A stretch of DNA of 53,433 nucleotides from Rudanella paleaurantiibacter (GTDB lineage: Bacteria; Bacteroidota; Bacteroidia; Cytophagales; Spirosomataceae), in assembly GCF_009184635.1 (NCBI RefSeq), contig NZ_WELI01000018.1, positions 1-53,433 of the forward strand, given 5' to 3'. Below, one piece after another: positions 32,567-42,589 of this stretch. A program made the translations under genes and the position numbers. The notes under the pieces were generated by a model, which was given only the letters and a program-made list of their open reading frames with translations, searched no databases and had not been told where the DNA came from. The stretch's first letter is position 1. Each line of letters begins with the position of its first letter.

Positions 32567-34477
32567 ATGCACGACCCGCTCGCAACCACCCTCCTTACGC
32601 TGATTCTGCTACTGCCTTTTGCGGGTTTTTTAGGCGTTCGGATGAGTTCGCGACAGGTGGCCGGTCCCTTGGCTATCGTGCTCACGGGCATTGGTTTACT
32701 CTTGTCGGGCGTGGTGCTGGTTGGTACCACCGGGCCCGCTGTCCCGATTCTGGCCGAGTGGCTCAACATGTCGGGGGTGTCTATCCCAATCGGTTTCCGG
32801 TACGACGGCCCCACGGCCATTATTCTCGTATTGGCCCACTTTGTAGCCTTGCTGGTACAGATTTACTCCCTCTCGTACCTGGATGCCGACGCCGACAAAC
32901 CCCGCTACTTTGGGTATCTCCAGCTGTTTGTGGGAGCCAAAGCCGGTATTTTGCTCGCCAGCAACCTGATTGTCATGTACGCATTCTGGGAGTTGGTAGG
33001 TCTGGCCTCGTACCTGCTTATCGGCTTCTGGTACGAGAAACCACAGGCCGCCCGGGCTGCTCAGAAAGCCTTTTTGTACAACCGCGTAGGCGATGTCGGT
33101 TTCCTCATCGGGATACTACTCACCTACCGAATCTTTGGCACGGTTGAGTTTGCCCAACTCACCGCCGAGGCCCCTACTGTGGTGGGGCTCTTGCTCTTTA
33201 TGGGCTGTATGGGCAAGTCGGCACAGTTTCCGCTCATTGGCTGGCTTCCCGATGCCATGGAGGGCCCCACACCCGTTTCGGCCCTGTTGCACGCGGCCAC
33301 TATGGTAGCGGCCGGTATTTTTCTGCTGGCCCGCATTCACCCGCTGCTCTCGCCCGACGCCCTTGTCGTGATTGCCCTCATCGGCACCGTCACCACCCTC
33401 TGGGGCGGCTATTCGGCCTTGTTCCAAACCGACATCAAAAAAGTATTGGCCTTCTCAACCGTCAGCCAACTGGGGCTGATGGTAGCCGCTATGGGTACCG
33501 ACAACCTGAACGGGGGCCTGTTTCACCTGCTCACCCACGCCTTTTTTAAGGCCGGGCTGTTTCTGGGAGCTGGTGCCGTCATTCACGCCCTGCACACGCA
33601 GGATATGCGGCAAATGGGCGGCCTGCGCCGGTCCATGCCCGTCACGTTCTGGGCGTACACCATTTGCGCGGCTGCTCTGGCGGGGGTGCCGTTTCTGTCG
33701 GGTTTTCTGTCGAAAGAAAGTATTCTGGCCGGGGCCTTCGCCTGGGCTTCGGGCCAACATAGCCCATTAGCCTACGGCATTCCGGTGGCCCTGCTGCTCT
33801 CATCGGGTCTCACGGCCCTGTACATGGCCCGGCAGGTACGGCTGGTGTTTCTGGGCGAAAGCCACGCCCCCACTCAGGCGCATCCGCACGAGCCCGACCG
33901 CCTGCTGTTAGGCCCAGTGGTGTTACTGGCGGTACTGTCAGCTTGGGTTTGGTTTGCGCTCAATCCATTGTCAGCGCACGGTAGCTGGCCCGATACCCTA
34001 TTTTCGGCCGGGCAACTGGGCCAACCCGTCAACCCGGCTGCGGCTGCCCATATCGTACCCGTTTGGCTGGCTCCGCTTTCTATTGCCCTCGTATTGCTGG
34101 GGGGCTGGCTCGGCTTCCGGCTCCGCGACCCGGCCCCCGACCAACTGGTCGTGCGGGCTTCGGTGCAGTACGGATTCCTCGACGAGTTTCTGAACTGGCT
34201 CGTGGTGAAGCCCGTCGTTCGGTTGGCGCATGGCCTCTACCGGGCCGATACGCGGGTGGTCGACGGAGCGGTGAACGGTGGCGGAATCGGGGTGGTTGTG
34301 CTGGCGCACATTGCCAGCGCTGTCGACCGGTTCGGGGTCGATGGGGTGGTTAACGGCGGGGCCTGGCTCGCCAACCGATTGGGCGGCCTGACGCGCTCCG
34401 TTGGGGGCGGGCGCGTGCAATCGTACATCACGGCGGCCGTTGTGGGATTGTTATTATTGATTTGGTGGTTGGTTTAA
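32567..34477 (+). CDS. nuoL: NADH-quinone oxidoreductase subunit L
   Basis: Antiporter-like proton-pumping membrane subunit of complex I. The 636-residue length includes the C-terminal lateral helix and last membrane helix (VVDGAVNGGG, ASAVDRFGVDGVVNGG, VQSYITAAVVGLLLLIWW) that separate NuoL from Mrp or DabB relatives. Core motifs are FWELVGLASYLLIGFWY (key Glu), FLYNRVGDVGFLIG, GKSAQFPLIGWLPDAMEGPTPVSALLHAATMV and DIKKVLAFSTVSQLG with the pumping Lys. nuoM follows after 9 bases. No other nuo genes are in the window. Confidence 0.95.
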   Translation: MHDPLATTLLTLILLLPFAGFLGVRMSSRQVAGPLAIVLTGIGLLLSGVVLVGTTGPAVPILAEWLNMSGVSIPIGFRYDGPTAIILVLAHFVALLVQIYSLSYLDADADKPRYFGYLQLFVGAKAGILLASNLIVMYAFWELVGLASYLLIGFWYEKPQAARAAQKAFLYNRVGDVGFLIGILLTYRIFGTVEFAQLTAEAPTVVGLLLFMGCMGKSAQFPLIGWLPDAMEGPTPVSALLHAATMVAAGIFLLARIHPLLSPDALVVIALIGTVTTLWGGYSALFQTDIKKVLAFSTVSQLGLMVAAMGTDNLNGGLFHLLTHAFFKAGLFLGAGAVIHALHTQDMRQMGGLRRSMPVTFWAYTICAAALAGVPFLSGFLSKESILAGAFAWASGQHSPLAYGIPVALLLSSGLTALYMARQVRLVFLGESHAPTQAHPHEPDRLLLGPVVLLAVLSAWVWFALNPLSAHGSWPDTLFSAGQLGQPVNPAAAAHIVPVWLAPLSIALVLLGGWLGFRLRDPAPDQLVVRASVQYGFLDEFLNWLVVKPVVRLAHGLYRADTRVVDGAVNGGGIGVVVLAHIASAVDRFGVDGVVNGGAWLANRLGGLTRSVGGGRVQSYITAAVVGLLLLIWWLV

Positions 34478-34486
34478 CGACGCGAT

Positions 34487-36148
34487 ATGCTGCTCTCTTT
34501 ACTGATATTTCTTCCGCTGGTTGGTGCGCTGGTTATTGCACTCCTGCCCGACACCCTGCGCCCGCAGTTCCGCCTGATTGCGCTGGGCGTGACGGTGGCC
34601 GAACTCTTCATCAGCGGACTGGTTTACGCGGCCTTCGACCCGGCCAACCCCGGCTATCAGCTACTCCAGCAAACCGACTGGATTACCCTCGCGCTGGGCA
34701 GTATCGGTTCGGTTTCGATTGATTATCTGGTTGGTATCGACGGTATCAGCCTGCCGCTGGTCATTCTGTCGGCGGTGGTGATGCTGGTGGGCGTGGTCTC
34801 TTCGTGGAACATAGTTGAGCGGCAACGGGCGTATTTTTCGCTATATCTGCTCCTGACCGGCACCGTAATGGGCTGTTTTGTGGCCCTCGATTTCTTCCTG
34901 TTCTTCCTGTTTTTCGAGTTCATGCTGCTGCCCATGTACTTCCTCATCGGGTTGTGGGGCGGCCCCCGGCGCGAGTACGCCAGTATCAAGTTTTTCCTGT
35001 ACACCCTGCTCGGTTCGGTACTGATTCTGCTGGTGATGATTGGCCTGTCGATGTCGGTTATGGACCCGGTAAGCACGGCCCTGGCCACAGGCCTCATCAA
35101 CAGCCCCGAACTGGCCGACACCAACATCATCCGGCTCGTTCAGGCGCAACTGGCCAATGGGCAAATCGACCCCGGTCAGCTGGTGCACACGTTTGATTTC
35201 CGGTACCTGAGCGATGGCGGCAACTACCTGCCGAGCGCGTTTCTGAGCGTATCGGGCGAAACCCTGCCGCTCGGAATACCCGCCCGGATGCTCGCGTTCT
35301 GGGCCGTTTTTATCGGGTTTGCCATCAAACTACCCATTGTGCCGCTGCACACCTGGCTACCCGACGCCCACGTTGAAGCGCCCACGCCGGTGTCGGTGGT
35401 GCTGGCGGGGGTACTGCTCAAAATTGGCGGTTACGGCTTTCTGCGGATTGCCTGGGGCTTTTTCCCCGATGGCGGGGCCGAGTACGCCCGCGTACTGGCG
35501 GGGCTGGGTGTGCTGTCTATCATCTACGGCGGTCTGAATGCACTGGCGCAGAACGACGTGAAGAAAATGATTGCCTACTCGTCGGTTTCCCACATGGGTT
35601 TTGTATTGCTGGGGGTTGCCGCCCTCACGCCCGAAGGCATCAACGGAGCCATTTACCAGATGGTGAGCCACGGGGTGCTGTCGGCCATGCTGTTTTTGAT
35701 TGCCGGGGTGGTGTATGACCGCACCCACGACCGGCGCATCGATTCGTACCGGGGCCTTAACAAAACCATGCCGCAATACGCCACGCTGACAACCATCGCC
35801 TTTTTCGGGTCGCTGGGTCTGCCGGGGTTTTCGGGATTTGTGGGTGAGCTGTTTACCCTGATGGGCAGTATGCAGTCGGCCTGGTTACCGGGCTGGTTTA
35901 CGGCTGCGGCCACGCTGGGCATTGCGCTGGCAGCGGGTTATTTTCTCTGGACGCTTCAGCGTATGTTTTTCGGGCCGTACTGGAGTCGGCATGAGGCCTC
36001 AGCCCTCCCCGACCTGACCCCTCGCGAGCGCCTGCTACTGATACCACTCGGTTTGCTGGCGTTGGTGCTGGGCTTGTTTCCAAATCTGATTTTCGACCTG
36101 ACCCATGCGTCGGTGGGCGAGTGGCTCAAGCGGTTTCTGGTTAGTTAA
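34487..36148 (+). CDS. nuoM: NADH-quinone oxidoreductase subunit M
   Basis: Second antiporter-like membrane subunit of complex I. Motifs are GIDGISLPLVILSAVVM, FFLFFLFFEFMLLPMYFLIG (key Glu), KLPIVPLHTWLPDAHVEAPTPVSVVLAGVLLKIGGYGF and NDVKKMIAYSSVSHMGFV with conserved Lys. The loop between helices, about residues 205-260, is longer than in E. coli and hydrophilic (ELADTNIIRLVQAQLANGQ). It is co-transcribed with nuoL, and the permease ATG lies 2 bases beyond its stop where nuoN would usually be found. Confidence 0.95.
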   Translation: MLLSLLIFLPLVGALVIALLPDTLRPQFRLIALGVTVAELFISGLVYAAFDPANPGYQLLQQTDWITLALGSIGSVSIDYLVGIDGISLPLVILSAVVMLVGVVSSWNIVERQRAYFSLYLLLTGTVMGCFVALDFFLFFLFFEFMLLPMYFLIGLWGGPRREYASIKFFLYTLLGSVLILLVMIGLSMSVMDPVSTALATGLINSPELADTNIIRLVQAQLANGQIDPGQLVHTFDFRYLSDGGNYLPSAFLSVSGETLPLGIPARMLAFWAVFIGFAIKLPIVPLHTWLPDAHVEAPTPVSVVLAGVLLKIGGYGFLRIAWGFFPDGGAEYARVLAGLGVLSIIYGGLNALAQNDVKKMIAYSSVSHMGFVLLGVAALTPEGINGAIYQMVSHGVLSAMLFLIAGVVYDRTHDRRIDSYRGLNKTMPQYATLTTIAFFGSLGLPGFSGFVGELFTLMGSMQSAWLPGWFTAAATLGIALAAGYFLWTLQRMFFGPYWSRHEASALPDLTPRERLLLIPLGLLALVLGLFPNLIFDLTHASVGEWLKRFLVS

Positions 36149-36150
36149 CA

Positions 36151-37434
36151 ATGGCCCCACCGATTCATAAAATTGGCTGGCGAACGGCCTGCTCTCTGGT
36201 GATTGCCAACATGGTGGGCACGGGCGTGTTTACGAGTCTGGGCTTTCAGCTGGCGGCCGTACAAAACACCTGGTCCATTTTGTTGCTCTGGACACTGGGC
36301 GGGGTACTGGCCCTGATTGGGGCGTTTACCTTTGCCGAGCTGGGCACCCACTACCCCGACGAAAAAGGGGGCGACTACGTTTTTATCTCCAAAGGACTCC
36401 ACCCGTTGCTGGGCTACCTGTCGGCCTGGGTATCGCTGGTGGGTGGGTTTGCCGCCCCGGTTGCCATTGCGGGCAAGGCGATGGAGTCGTACCTCGAACC
36501 GTTTGAACTGGCCTACCCGCGTCTGCTTACGGTGGGGCTGATTCTGGTCATTGGCGTCATTCACTCCATTACCCTCCGTCACAGCAGCCTGTTCCAGAAC
36601 GCCACTACGCTCATCAAAATGGCGTTTGTGGGCGTGGTGCTGGTCATTGGTTTTTACGTAGCTCCCCTGGCGGGCAACGCCCTCGACTGGAGCAGCAGCT
36701 ACCAGCAGGAAGTATTCACGAGTCCCTTTGCCGTTTCGTTGCTGTACGTCACCTACGCCTACACCGGCTGGAACGCAGCCGCCTACATCGTTTCTGAAAT
36801 TCGGGAGCCGGGCCGTAACCTACCCAAAGCGCTGTTGCTGGGTTCGCTGGTGGTTACGGTGCTGTACGTGGCGCTGCAACTGGTGTTTTTGCGGTTGTCG
36901 TCGGTTCAGCAGCTCACCGGTCAGGCCGACGTAGCCGTGGTGGCTTTTGGCGGGCGTTTCGGGGCTACGGCAGGCCGCTGGATTAGCATTGGCATCGCTT
37001 TTCAGCTGGTGGCTACCATGAGTTCGTACATCTGGATTGGGGGGCGCGTTACGAGCCGCATGGCCCGCGACTTTCCGCTTTGGTACTATTTCCGGCACGA
37101 AAACAGCCATAATATCCCCGTACGGGCCATTTGGTTACAGATTTTACTCACGTTGGTGCTACTTTTTTCGGGAACACTGGAACAGGTTCTACTGTGTACA
37201 TCGTTTGTTCTGCAACTGATGGGAACACTGGCCATCGCCAGCCTGCTCCGTACCGAACGCCTACCCACCGACTTCCCGAGCCCGTTTCGCCCCTGGTTGC
37301 AGTGGGCCTACATTGCCTTCAGCCTGTGTGTGCTGGGGTTCATTGCCTACGACCGACCGGTAGAAAGCTTTACGGGGCTGGGGATTGTAGGAGTTGGTAG
37401 TCTGACGTACTGGATAAAGCGGCCTACGGCTTAG
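36151..37434 (+). CDS. APC-superfamily amino acid permease (first copy)
   Basis: 427 residues with about 12 hydrophobic segments and the APC signature at helix 1 (IANMVGTGVFTSLGFQL) and helix 2-3 (FAELGTHYPDEKGGDYVF). VTYAYTGWNAAAYIVSEIREPGRNLPKALLLGS is the typical helix 6 region. Inner-membrane amino acid or polyamine transporter; the substrate cannot be read. It starts 2 bases after nuoM, so it is transcribed with complex I genes, which is unusual for this family. Only distantly similar to the permease at 43310. Confidence 0.9.
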   Translation: MAPPIHKIGWRTACSLVIANMVGTGVFTSLGFQLAAVQNTWSILLLWTLGGVLALIGAFTFAELGTHYPDEKGGDYVFISKGLHPLLGYLSAWVSLVGGFAAPVAIAGKAMESYLEPFELAYPRLLTVGLILVIGVIHSITLRHSSLFQNATTLIKMAFVGVVLVIGFYVAPLAGNALDWSSSYQQEVFTSPFAVSLLYVTYAYTGWNAAAYIVSEIREPGRNLPKALLLGSLVVTVLYVALQLVFLRLSSVQQLTGQADVAVVAFGGRFGATAGRWISIGIAFQLVATMSSYIWIGGRVTSRMARDFPLWYYFRHENSHNIPVRAIWLQILLTLVLLFSGTLEQVLLCTSFVLQLMGTLAIASLLRTERLPTDFPSPFRPWLQWAYIAFSLCVLGFIAYDRPVESFTGLGIVGVGSLTYWIKRPTA

Positions 37435-37496
37435 CCGAAGGGGTTGTGCGAGCCGACAGGGTTTCCGGTCAGGTATGGATCATTCTCAACCAACCG

Positions 37497-40211
37497 ATGA
37501 AGCACGTATTCTCCGTTCTTTTATGGCTAATCTCGCTGGGAGCGTTTGCCCAGCAGCCCGAACTCCGGGGCCAGGTAATCGACGCCACCACTAATGCGCC
37601 CCTACCCGGCGCTACCATTCAGGCCACCGGCAACCGGGGCGCAGCCGCCAATGAGCAGGGTCAGTTTACACTCCGCGTGGGCGCGGGCGAAACCATCACG
37701 GTGTCGAGCGTAGGCTACACCACGCAGCGCGTAGTGGTACCGGCCGGAGGTACCCTCACCATTGCCCTGCAACCAGGCGAAAACCTCCTCGACAACGTCG
37801 TGGTGGTCGGGTCGCGGAGTAGCTCGCGCACGGTACTCAACTCGGCCGTTCCGGTCGATGTACTGCCCATGGGTACATTGCAGCGCACCCTGCCTCAGAA
37901 CGACCTCAACCAGCTGATAACCTATGTGGCCCCGTCGTTCCAGTCGAACCGGCAGTCGTCGTCCGATGGTACCGAACACATCGACCCCGCTTCGTTGCGC
38001 GGTCTCGGCCCTGATCAGACGCTCGTGCTGGTCAACGGCAAACGGCGGCACACTACTTCGCTGCTCAACAATCAGGGCACGTTTGGCAACGGAACCGTGG
38101 GCACCGACCTCAACGCCATTCCGGTATCGGCCATTGAGCGTATCGAGGTTCTCCGCGACGGGGCTTCGGCGCAGTACGGCTCCGACGCCATTGCGGGGGT
38201 TATCAACATTGTGCTGAAGAAAAACACCAACGCGCTGGAGCAACAGCTCACGGGCGGCATCACTAAAGTGGGCGATGGCAAACTGCTGCGCTACAACGCC
38301 AACTACGGCACGGGCCTCGGCACCAAAGGGGGATTCCTGAACGTCTCACTCGAAGCGTACACCCGCGAGGCTACCACCCGGACCCAAAACCATAACCTGC
38401 TGCTGTTCGATCAGTCGGCGCAGGGCAACTTCTTCGCCTACGACTTTACCGACAACCCGGCGGCCTCGCGCGCCATCGACGATCAGATTCTGGCGCAACG
38501 GGGTCTCTCGCGCGACGATTTCAACTTCCACGTGGGCGATGCAGGCATCAAAAACGCCAATCTGTTTGCCAACCTGAGCCTGCCACTGGCCAACGGCAAA
38601 GGCGAGTTTTACGCCTTTGGCGGGTACAACTACCGCCGTGGGGAGGGCTACGGATTCCGGCGGCTCCCCAGCTCACCCAACCAGATGGTCTATTCTATTT
38701 TCCCGAATGGCTTTCAGCCCAACACCCTTTCCGATATTCAGGACCGGTCTATCGCGGCCGGGCTTCGGTACCGGCTGGGCGAGTGGCAAATGGACCTGAG
38801 CAACACCCTCGGCAACAACCGGTTCGATTTTGGAGTGAGCAATACTGTGAATGCGTCGTTGCAACAACGCTCACCAACGGAGTTTAAGGCTGGGGGTCAT
38901 GCCTTCACCCAAAACACGGTCAACCTCGACTTCTCGCGGTATCTGAAAGGCGTAGCCAACGGCCTGAACCTCGCACTGGGGGCCGAGTTCCGGGCCGAGC
39001 AGTACCGAATCCGGGCCGGTCAGGAAGAAAGCTGGCGTAATTACGGCCTGCAAACCGCGCCCAACGGCGAAGTGACCAACCCCTCGGGGCTGGCGGGCGG
39101 AGCGCAGTCGTTTATTGGTTTCTCACCGGCCAATGCGGGAACGTTTGGCCGGCAAAACGTGGCCCTCTACGCCGACACCGAGCTCGACCTGACCCGCCGT
39201 TGGCTAGTGAGCGCAGCCGGCCGGTTCGAGAACTACACTGACTTTGGCAGTACGTTCAACTACAAACTGGCGTCGCGGTACACCGTTACAGAAGGGTTCA
39301 ACCTGCGCGGGGCATTCAGCACGGGCTTCCGGGCACCCAGCCTCCACCAGCAGCATTTCAGCTACGTGAGCACCACCATTCTGAGCAATGGCCGACTGGG
39401 CAACACGGGCTTTTTCACCAACGACTCTCCACTGGCGCAGGCCCTCGGCGTGCCTAAACTCGCGCAGGAAACCTCGCGTAACCTGAGCTTAGGCTTCACA
39501 TTACGACCCAGCAGCCAGTTCAGCCTGTCGGTGGATGCGTACCGGATTCGGGTCGAAAACCGGATTGTGCTGACAGGTTTGTTCGGTTTCGATCCGTTTG
39601 GCGAGCCCGTACCGGCTATCCAGAACCTGCTATTACCGTTCGAAGCCAGTGGTGCCCGGTTCTTTGCCAACGCCATTAACACCACCACGCAGGGCATTGA
39701 TGTGGTGGCTACCTCCCAGAACACGCTCGGCCAGGGACGCCTGAACGCTACACTGTCGGCCAACCTGAACCGCACGTTAGCTGACGATCAGTTTAACGTA
39801 CCGGCCCGGCTCGAAGGGCAGGAGGATGTTTTCTTCAGCCCCAACGAACGCGGCCTGATCGAAACCGTTAACCCACGTCAGAAAATTAACCTTTTGCTGA
39901 CGTACTCACTCGGCCGATTCAGTGCCACGCTGGCCAACATCTATTTCGGCGAGGTAACCCGTAACGGTTTTCCGTTTGGTCCCGTTCAGACATTTGGCGG
40001 CAAAGTCGTTACCGACGTTTCGGTGTCGTACAACCTCCTGAAGAACCTCACCCTCACGGCGGGGGCCAACAATCTGCTCAACGTGTACCCAGACGCCCAG
40101 GCCTATGGCAACAGCTACTTTGGCGTGTTCAAGTACGCGCCGGTGCAGATGGGCATGAACGGGGCTTCGTACTTTGTTCGGATCACGTCGGTACTTGGCA
40201 AACAAAAGTAA
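37497..40211 (+). CDS. TonB-dependent outer-membrane receptor with CarboxypepD-reg domain
   Basis: A signal peptide (KHVFSVLLWLISLGAFAQQ) and carboxypeptidase-regulatory-like domain (LRGQVIDATTNAPLPGATI, about 20-100) lead to a plug domain. The plug shows NDLNQLITYVAPSFQSN, LRGLGPDQTLVLVNGKRRH and IERIEVLRDGASAQYGSDAIAGVINIVLKK, and is followed by a beta-barrel ending in a typical C-terminal strand (SYFVRITSVLGKQK). There is no SusD partner, so it is a classical TonB receptor rather than a SusC pair. The ligand is unknown; NGKRRH-type plugs occur in receptors for varied organic compounds. ATG 37497 is 62 bases after the permease stop; an in-frame upstream start at 37446 lacks signal-peptide logic. 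Confidence 0.92.
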   Translation: MKHVFSVLLWLISLGAFAQQPELRGQVIDATTNAPLPGATIQATGNRGAAANEQGQFTLRVGAGETITVSSVGYTTQRVVVPAGGTLTIALQPGENLLDNVVVVGSRSSSRTVLNSAVPVDVLPMGTLQRTLPQNDLNQLITYVAPSFQSNRQSSSDGTEHIDPASLRGLGPDQTLVLVNGKRRHTTSLLNNQGTFGNGTVGTDLNAIPVSAIERIEVLRDGASAQYGSDAIAGVINIVLKKNTNALEQQLTGGITKVGDGKLLRYNANYGTGLGTKGGFLNVSLEAYTREATTRTQNHNLLLFDQSAQGNFFAYDFTDNPAASRAIDDQILAQRGLSRDDFNFHVGDAGIKNANLFANLSLPLANGKGEFYAFGGYNYRRGEGYGFRRLPSSPNQMVYSIFPNGFQPNTLSDIQDRSIAAGLRYRLGEWQMDLSNTLGNNRFDFGVSNTVNASLQQRSPTEFKAGGHAFTQNTVNLDFSRYLKGVANGLNLALGAEFRAEQYRIRAGQEESWRNYGLQTAPNGEVTNPSGLAGGAQSFIGFSPANAGTFGRQNVALYADTELDLTRRWLVSAAGRFENYTDFGSTFNYKLASRYTVTEGFNLRGAFSTGFRAPSLHQQHFSYVSTTILSNGRLGNTGFFTNDSPLAQALGVPKLAQETSRNLSLGFTLRPSSQFSLSVDAYRIRVENRIVLTGLFGFDPFGEPVPAIQNLLLPFEASGARFFANAINTTTQGIDVVATSQNTLGQGRLNATLSANLNRTLADDQFNVPARLEGQEDVFFSPNERGLIETVNPRQKINLLLTYSLGRFSATLANIYFGEVTRNGFPFGPVQTFGGKVVTDVSVSYNLLKNLTLTAGANNLLNVYPDAQAYGNSYFGVFKYAPVQMGMNGASYFVRITSVLGKQK

Positions 40212-40299
40212 GGTACGAGACAGGCTTGCCATTCGCTCACAAACGTCAACCTTTGCCAAATACTCTTGTTGTTTTGTGGAATAACCAAAGACAACGATC

Positions 40300-41046
40300 A
40301 TGGCAAAGAAACACAAGCAGTCGAAAGCCAAACTGCCGGCGATGGCGCAAGTAGAGCCCATTCCGAGCGGATCGAGTAAGATTAACGTGGGCGATAGCGA
40401 ACGGGTCCTGTCGGTGGCAGGGGGCGCCCTGCTGGCTACCATTGGTATCCGGCAGGGCGGTCTCGGCGGCATGTTGCTCGCCGTACTGGGCAGTACCATT
40501 GCGTACCGGGGCGTGTCGGGGTATTGCCCGGTCAACGATTTTGTGGGCCGCGACACCTCGGAAGCCAAAGCCCAAACCGACGTGATTGAAATTTCTCAGG
40601 TCGTAACCATTAACAAGCCCCGGGCCGAGGTGTACCAATACTGGCGGCACCTCGAAAACCTGCCTGAGTTCATGACGCACCTCCAGTCGGTCACGCAAAT
40701 CGACGATAAGCGGTCGCACTGGGTAGCGCCGGTTCCGGGCACCGAAAAATTCGAAAACTTCGGCAACATCGAGTGGGATGCCGAGATCACGGAAGAAGTA
40801 GAAAACAGCCGCTTGGTATGGCGGTCGGTGCCTGGTGCGAGCATCGACAATGCGGGCGAGGTGCGTTTTACCGATGCCCCCCAGGGCCGGGGAACCGAAC
40901 TCCACGCCGTAATCAAATACCGCCCACCGCAGGGCATTGTCGGCGAGCTAGTGTCTAAACTTCTCAACCCGGCCTTCAAAAGCATGGTCGAAGCCGAAAT
41001 CCGCCGGTTCAAGCGACTCCTCGAAACGAATAGTGTACCGGTTTAA
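40300..41046 (+). CDS. SRPBCC-domain protein with N-terminal YgaP-like membrane segment
   Basis: The N-terminal part (about 25-85: NVGDSERVLSVAGGALLATIG, GGLGGMLLAVLGSTIAYRGVSGYCPV) matches the DUF2892/YgaP two-helix membrane module. The C-terminal part is a polyketide-cyclase/START-like SRPBCC domain (INKPRAEVYQYWRHLENLPEFM, RLVWRSVPGASIDNAGEVRF). Such proteins are common near stress genes in Bacteroidota and proteobacteria; a lipid or small-molecule binding role is suspected but not shown. It converges with the lytic transglycosylase across a long hairpin. A one-mismatch -7 element TACTCTTG lies at 40261-40268. Confidence 0.82.
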   Translation: MAKKHKQSKAKLPAMAQVEPIPSGSSKINVGDSERVLSVAGGALLATIGIRQGGLGGMLLAVLGSTIAYRGVSGYCPVNDFVGRDTSEAKAQTDVIEISQVVTINKPRAEVYQYWRHLENLPEFMTHLQSVTQIDDKRSHWVAPVPGTEKFENFGNIEWDAEITEEVENSRLVWRSVPGASIDNAGEVRFTDAPQGRGTELHAVIKYRPPQGIVGELVSKLLNPAFKSMVEAEIRRFKRLLETNSVPV

Positions 41047-41047
41047 A

Positions 41048-41151
41048 GGGAGGAAGGAGGAAAGGAGAAGGGAGGAAAGGGAAAAAGAATGACCGCGCTT
41101 GCGTCCCTTTCCTCCTTCCTCCCTTCTCCTTTCCTCCTTTACTCCCCTATT
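41048..41151. repeat. Purine-rich heptamer hairpin between SRPBCC gene and lytic transglycosylase
   Basis: The left arm (about 41048-41081) consists of 7-base units GGGAGGA, AGGAGGA, AAGGAGA, AGGGAGG, AAAGGGA. The right arm (about 41104-41149) contains the complement over more than 20 bases without mismatch. It spans exactly from one stop codon to the other of two convergent genes and ends in CTCCCCTATTT. It should form a very stable hairpin and may serve as a bidirectional terminator. Confidence 0.85.
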
Positions 41152-42369
41152 TCATATTTTCTCCCATTCGAGCCGCCAGCCACTGGCGAGTTCGGAAACG
41201 GGGGGCAGGGTTACACCGGGTTGTTTGGGCTTTTCAACGGCCACCAGCCGCAGGTTGATAGATGCTTGCGTTTCGGCCACAACCAGCCGGTCGGTGTGCA
41301 GAAACACCCGGCCCGTGGTCGGCTCAATCATGTCGACGTAGGCATAGACCATATCGCCTACTGACACTTTCTGCCCGTTTACTTCGCTCGGGCGCACCAC
41401 TTCAAACAACACCAGCTTACCTTCCGTCAGCGACTCCTCACCCAGTCGGCGGGTAAACAGGCGGGGACCAGCCGGGACTGACCCGGCTTCGGTTCCGTTG
41501 GGGGCGCCTACTTCAACCACCGGCGCGCCAGCCACAGCCTCCTCGTCGATGTCGATATCGGTAATCAGCGTCACCTCTTCAACCGGCTTTGGGACCACCG
41601 TAGCGGTCAGGTTCTCAACCACAAATGCTTCGGGAGTAGTGTACGAAGCCAGAATAGCCTCGCGCTCCTGCGTGGTTACCTCTTCGGCTTCGGTCTTGCT
41701 CAGCTGGGCCAGAATATGCTCGCTGAAATACTGCCGGTAATGCAAAGGCCGGGTGAGCAACTCCTTAATGGCCATTGCCTGATACACATACGCCTGCGTT
41801 TCGGCCGCGCGGTACGGCATCGCCATCGGGTGCTGATCGGGGTAGCGTCTCCGAAGCTGCTGAATGTAGTTAGGGCCGGCATTGTAAGCCGCAGCTACCA
41901 GCATCCAGGAGCCCAGCTGCGCGTGCAATTGCTTGATGTAGCGGCAGGCCGCGTGGGTAGCTTTCAGCAGGTCGTAGCGTTCATCGCGGCCTTTACCAAC
42001 CCGCAGCCCCAATACCCGCCCCGTTTCGGGCATGATTTGCCAGAAACCCGCAGCCCCCCGGCGCGACACCGCCCGGTTCACGGCCGCACTCTCGAGCAGG
42101 GGCAGAAACTTAAAATCGGCCGGAATGCCGTAGCTGGCAATAATCGGGTCGATGACCGGAAACACCACCGAAGCCCGGCGCTTGAGGGTGGTCAGGTGGG
42201 TAGGCTGAGCAGCCTGCCGGTTCAGAATCCGGAACCACCGTTGTTTCACGGCGGGCAGATGGTCGGGTAATGATTCGCCACAAAACGCGACGTCGGCCGT
42301 CATTTGGGCAAACAGCGGGAAGGCAAGAAATACGGTGAAGAGTACGGTTGCGAGTACGTTTTTAATCAT
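41152..42369 (-). CDS. Exported lytic transglycosylase (MltD-like SLT domain)
   Basis: Cleaves peptidoglycan glycan strands, forming 1,6-anhydro ends. A signal peptide (MIKNVLATVLFTVFLAFPLFAQ) precedes an SLT domain with FKFLPLLESAAV (catalytic Glu93), SRRGAAGFWQIMPETGRVLGL and AAYNAGPNYIQQL. The C-terminal half (about 220-405) is Pro/Val/Glu-rich and ends in a beta-rich segment (GQKVSVGDMVYAYVDM). That segment is not a LysM repeat, unlike E. coli MltD, and its role is unknown. Confidence 0.9.
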   Translation of the reverse strand: MIKNVLATVLFTVFLAFPLFAQMTADVAFCGESLPDHLPAVKQRWFRILNRQAAQPTHLTTLKRRASVVFPVIDPIIASYGIPADFKFLPLLESAAVNRAVSRRGAAGFWQIMPETGRVLGLRVGKGRDERYDLLKATHAACRYIKQLHAQLGSWMLVAAAYNAGPNYIQQLRRRYPDQHPMAMPYRAAETQAYVYQAMAIKELLTRPLHYRQYFSEHILAQLSKTEAEEVTTQEREAILASYTTPEAFVVENLTATVVPKPVEEVTLITDIDIDEEAVAGAPVVEVGAPNGTEAGSVPAGPRLFTRRLGEESLTEGKLVLFEVVRPSEVNGQKVSVGDMVYAYVDMIEPTTGRVFLHTDRLVVAETQASINLRLVAVEKPKQPGVTLPPVSELASGWRLEWEKI

Positions 42370-42589
42370 CAGAAAACGGTTTAACCGCTGGGTCTATCCT
42401 CCCGGACCTGACCCATTCGGCGAAATGGCACATTTGACATGACCACCTGTGCTGCCCAAACAGGCCTTGCACAGAGACTCCAAAACGGCCGCTTTCCCCT
42501 CTCTTTTCGGTTTATTCGCTCTCCACACCTGCTGCCCTGTTGGCCCTGTAACCCATCGTGTACCGAGGGGTCAGAGCGGAGCGGGCAGA

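Noticed and set aside
37497-40211. SusC-type glycan importer
   Set aside because: No SusD-like lipoprotein gene is adjacent and the plug (NGKRRH) is of the general TonB receptor type.
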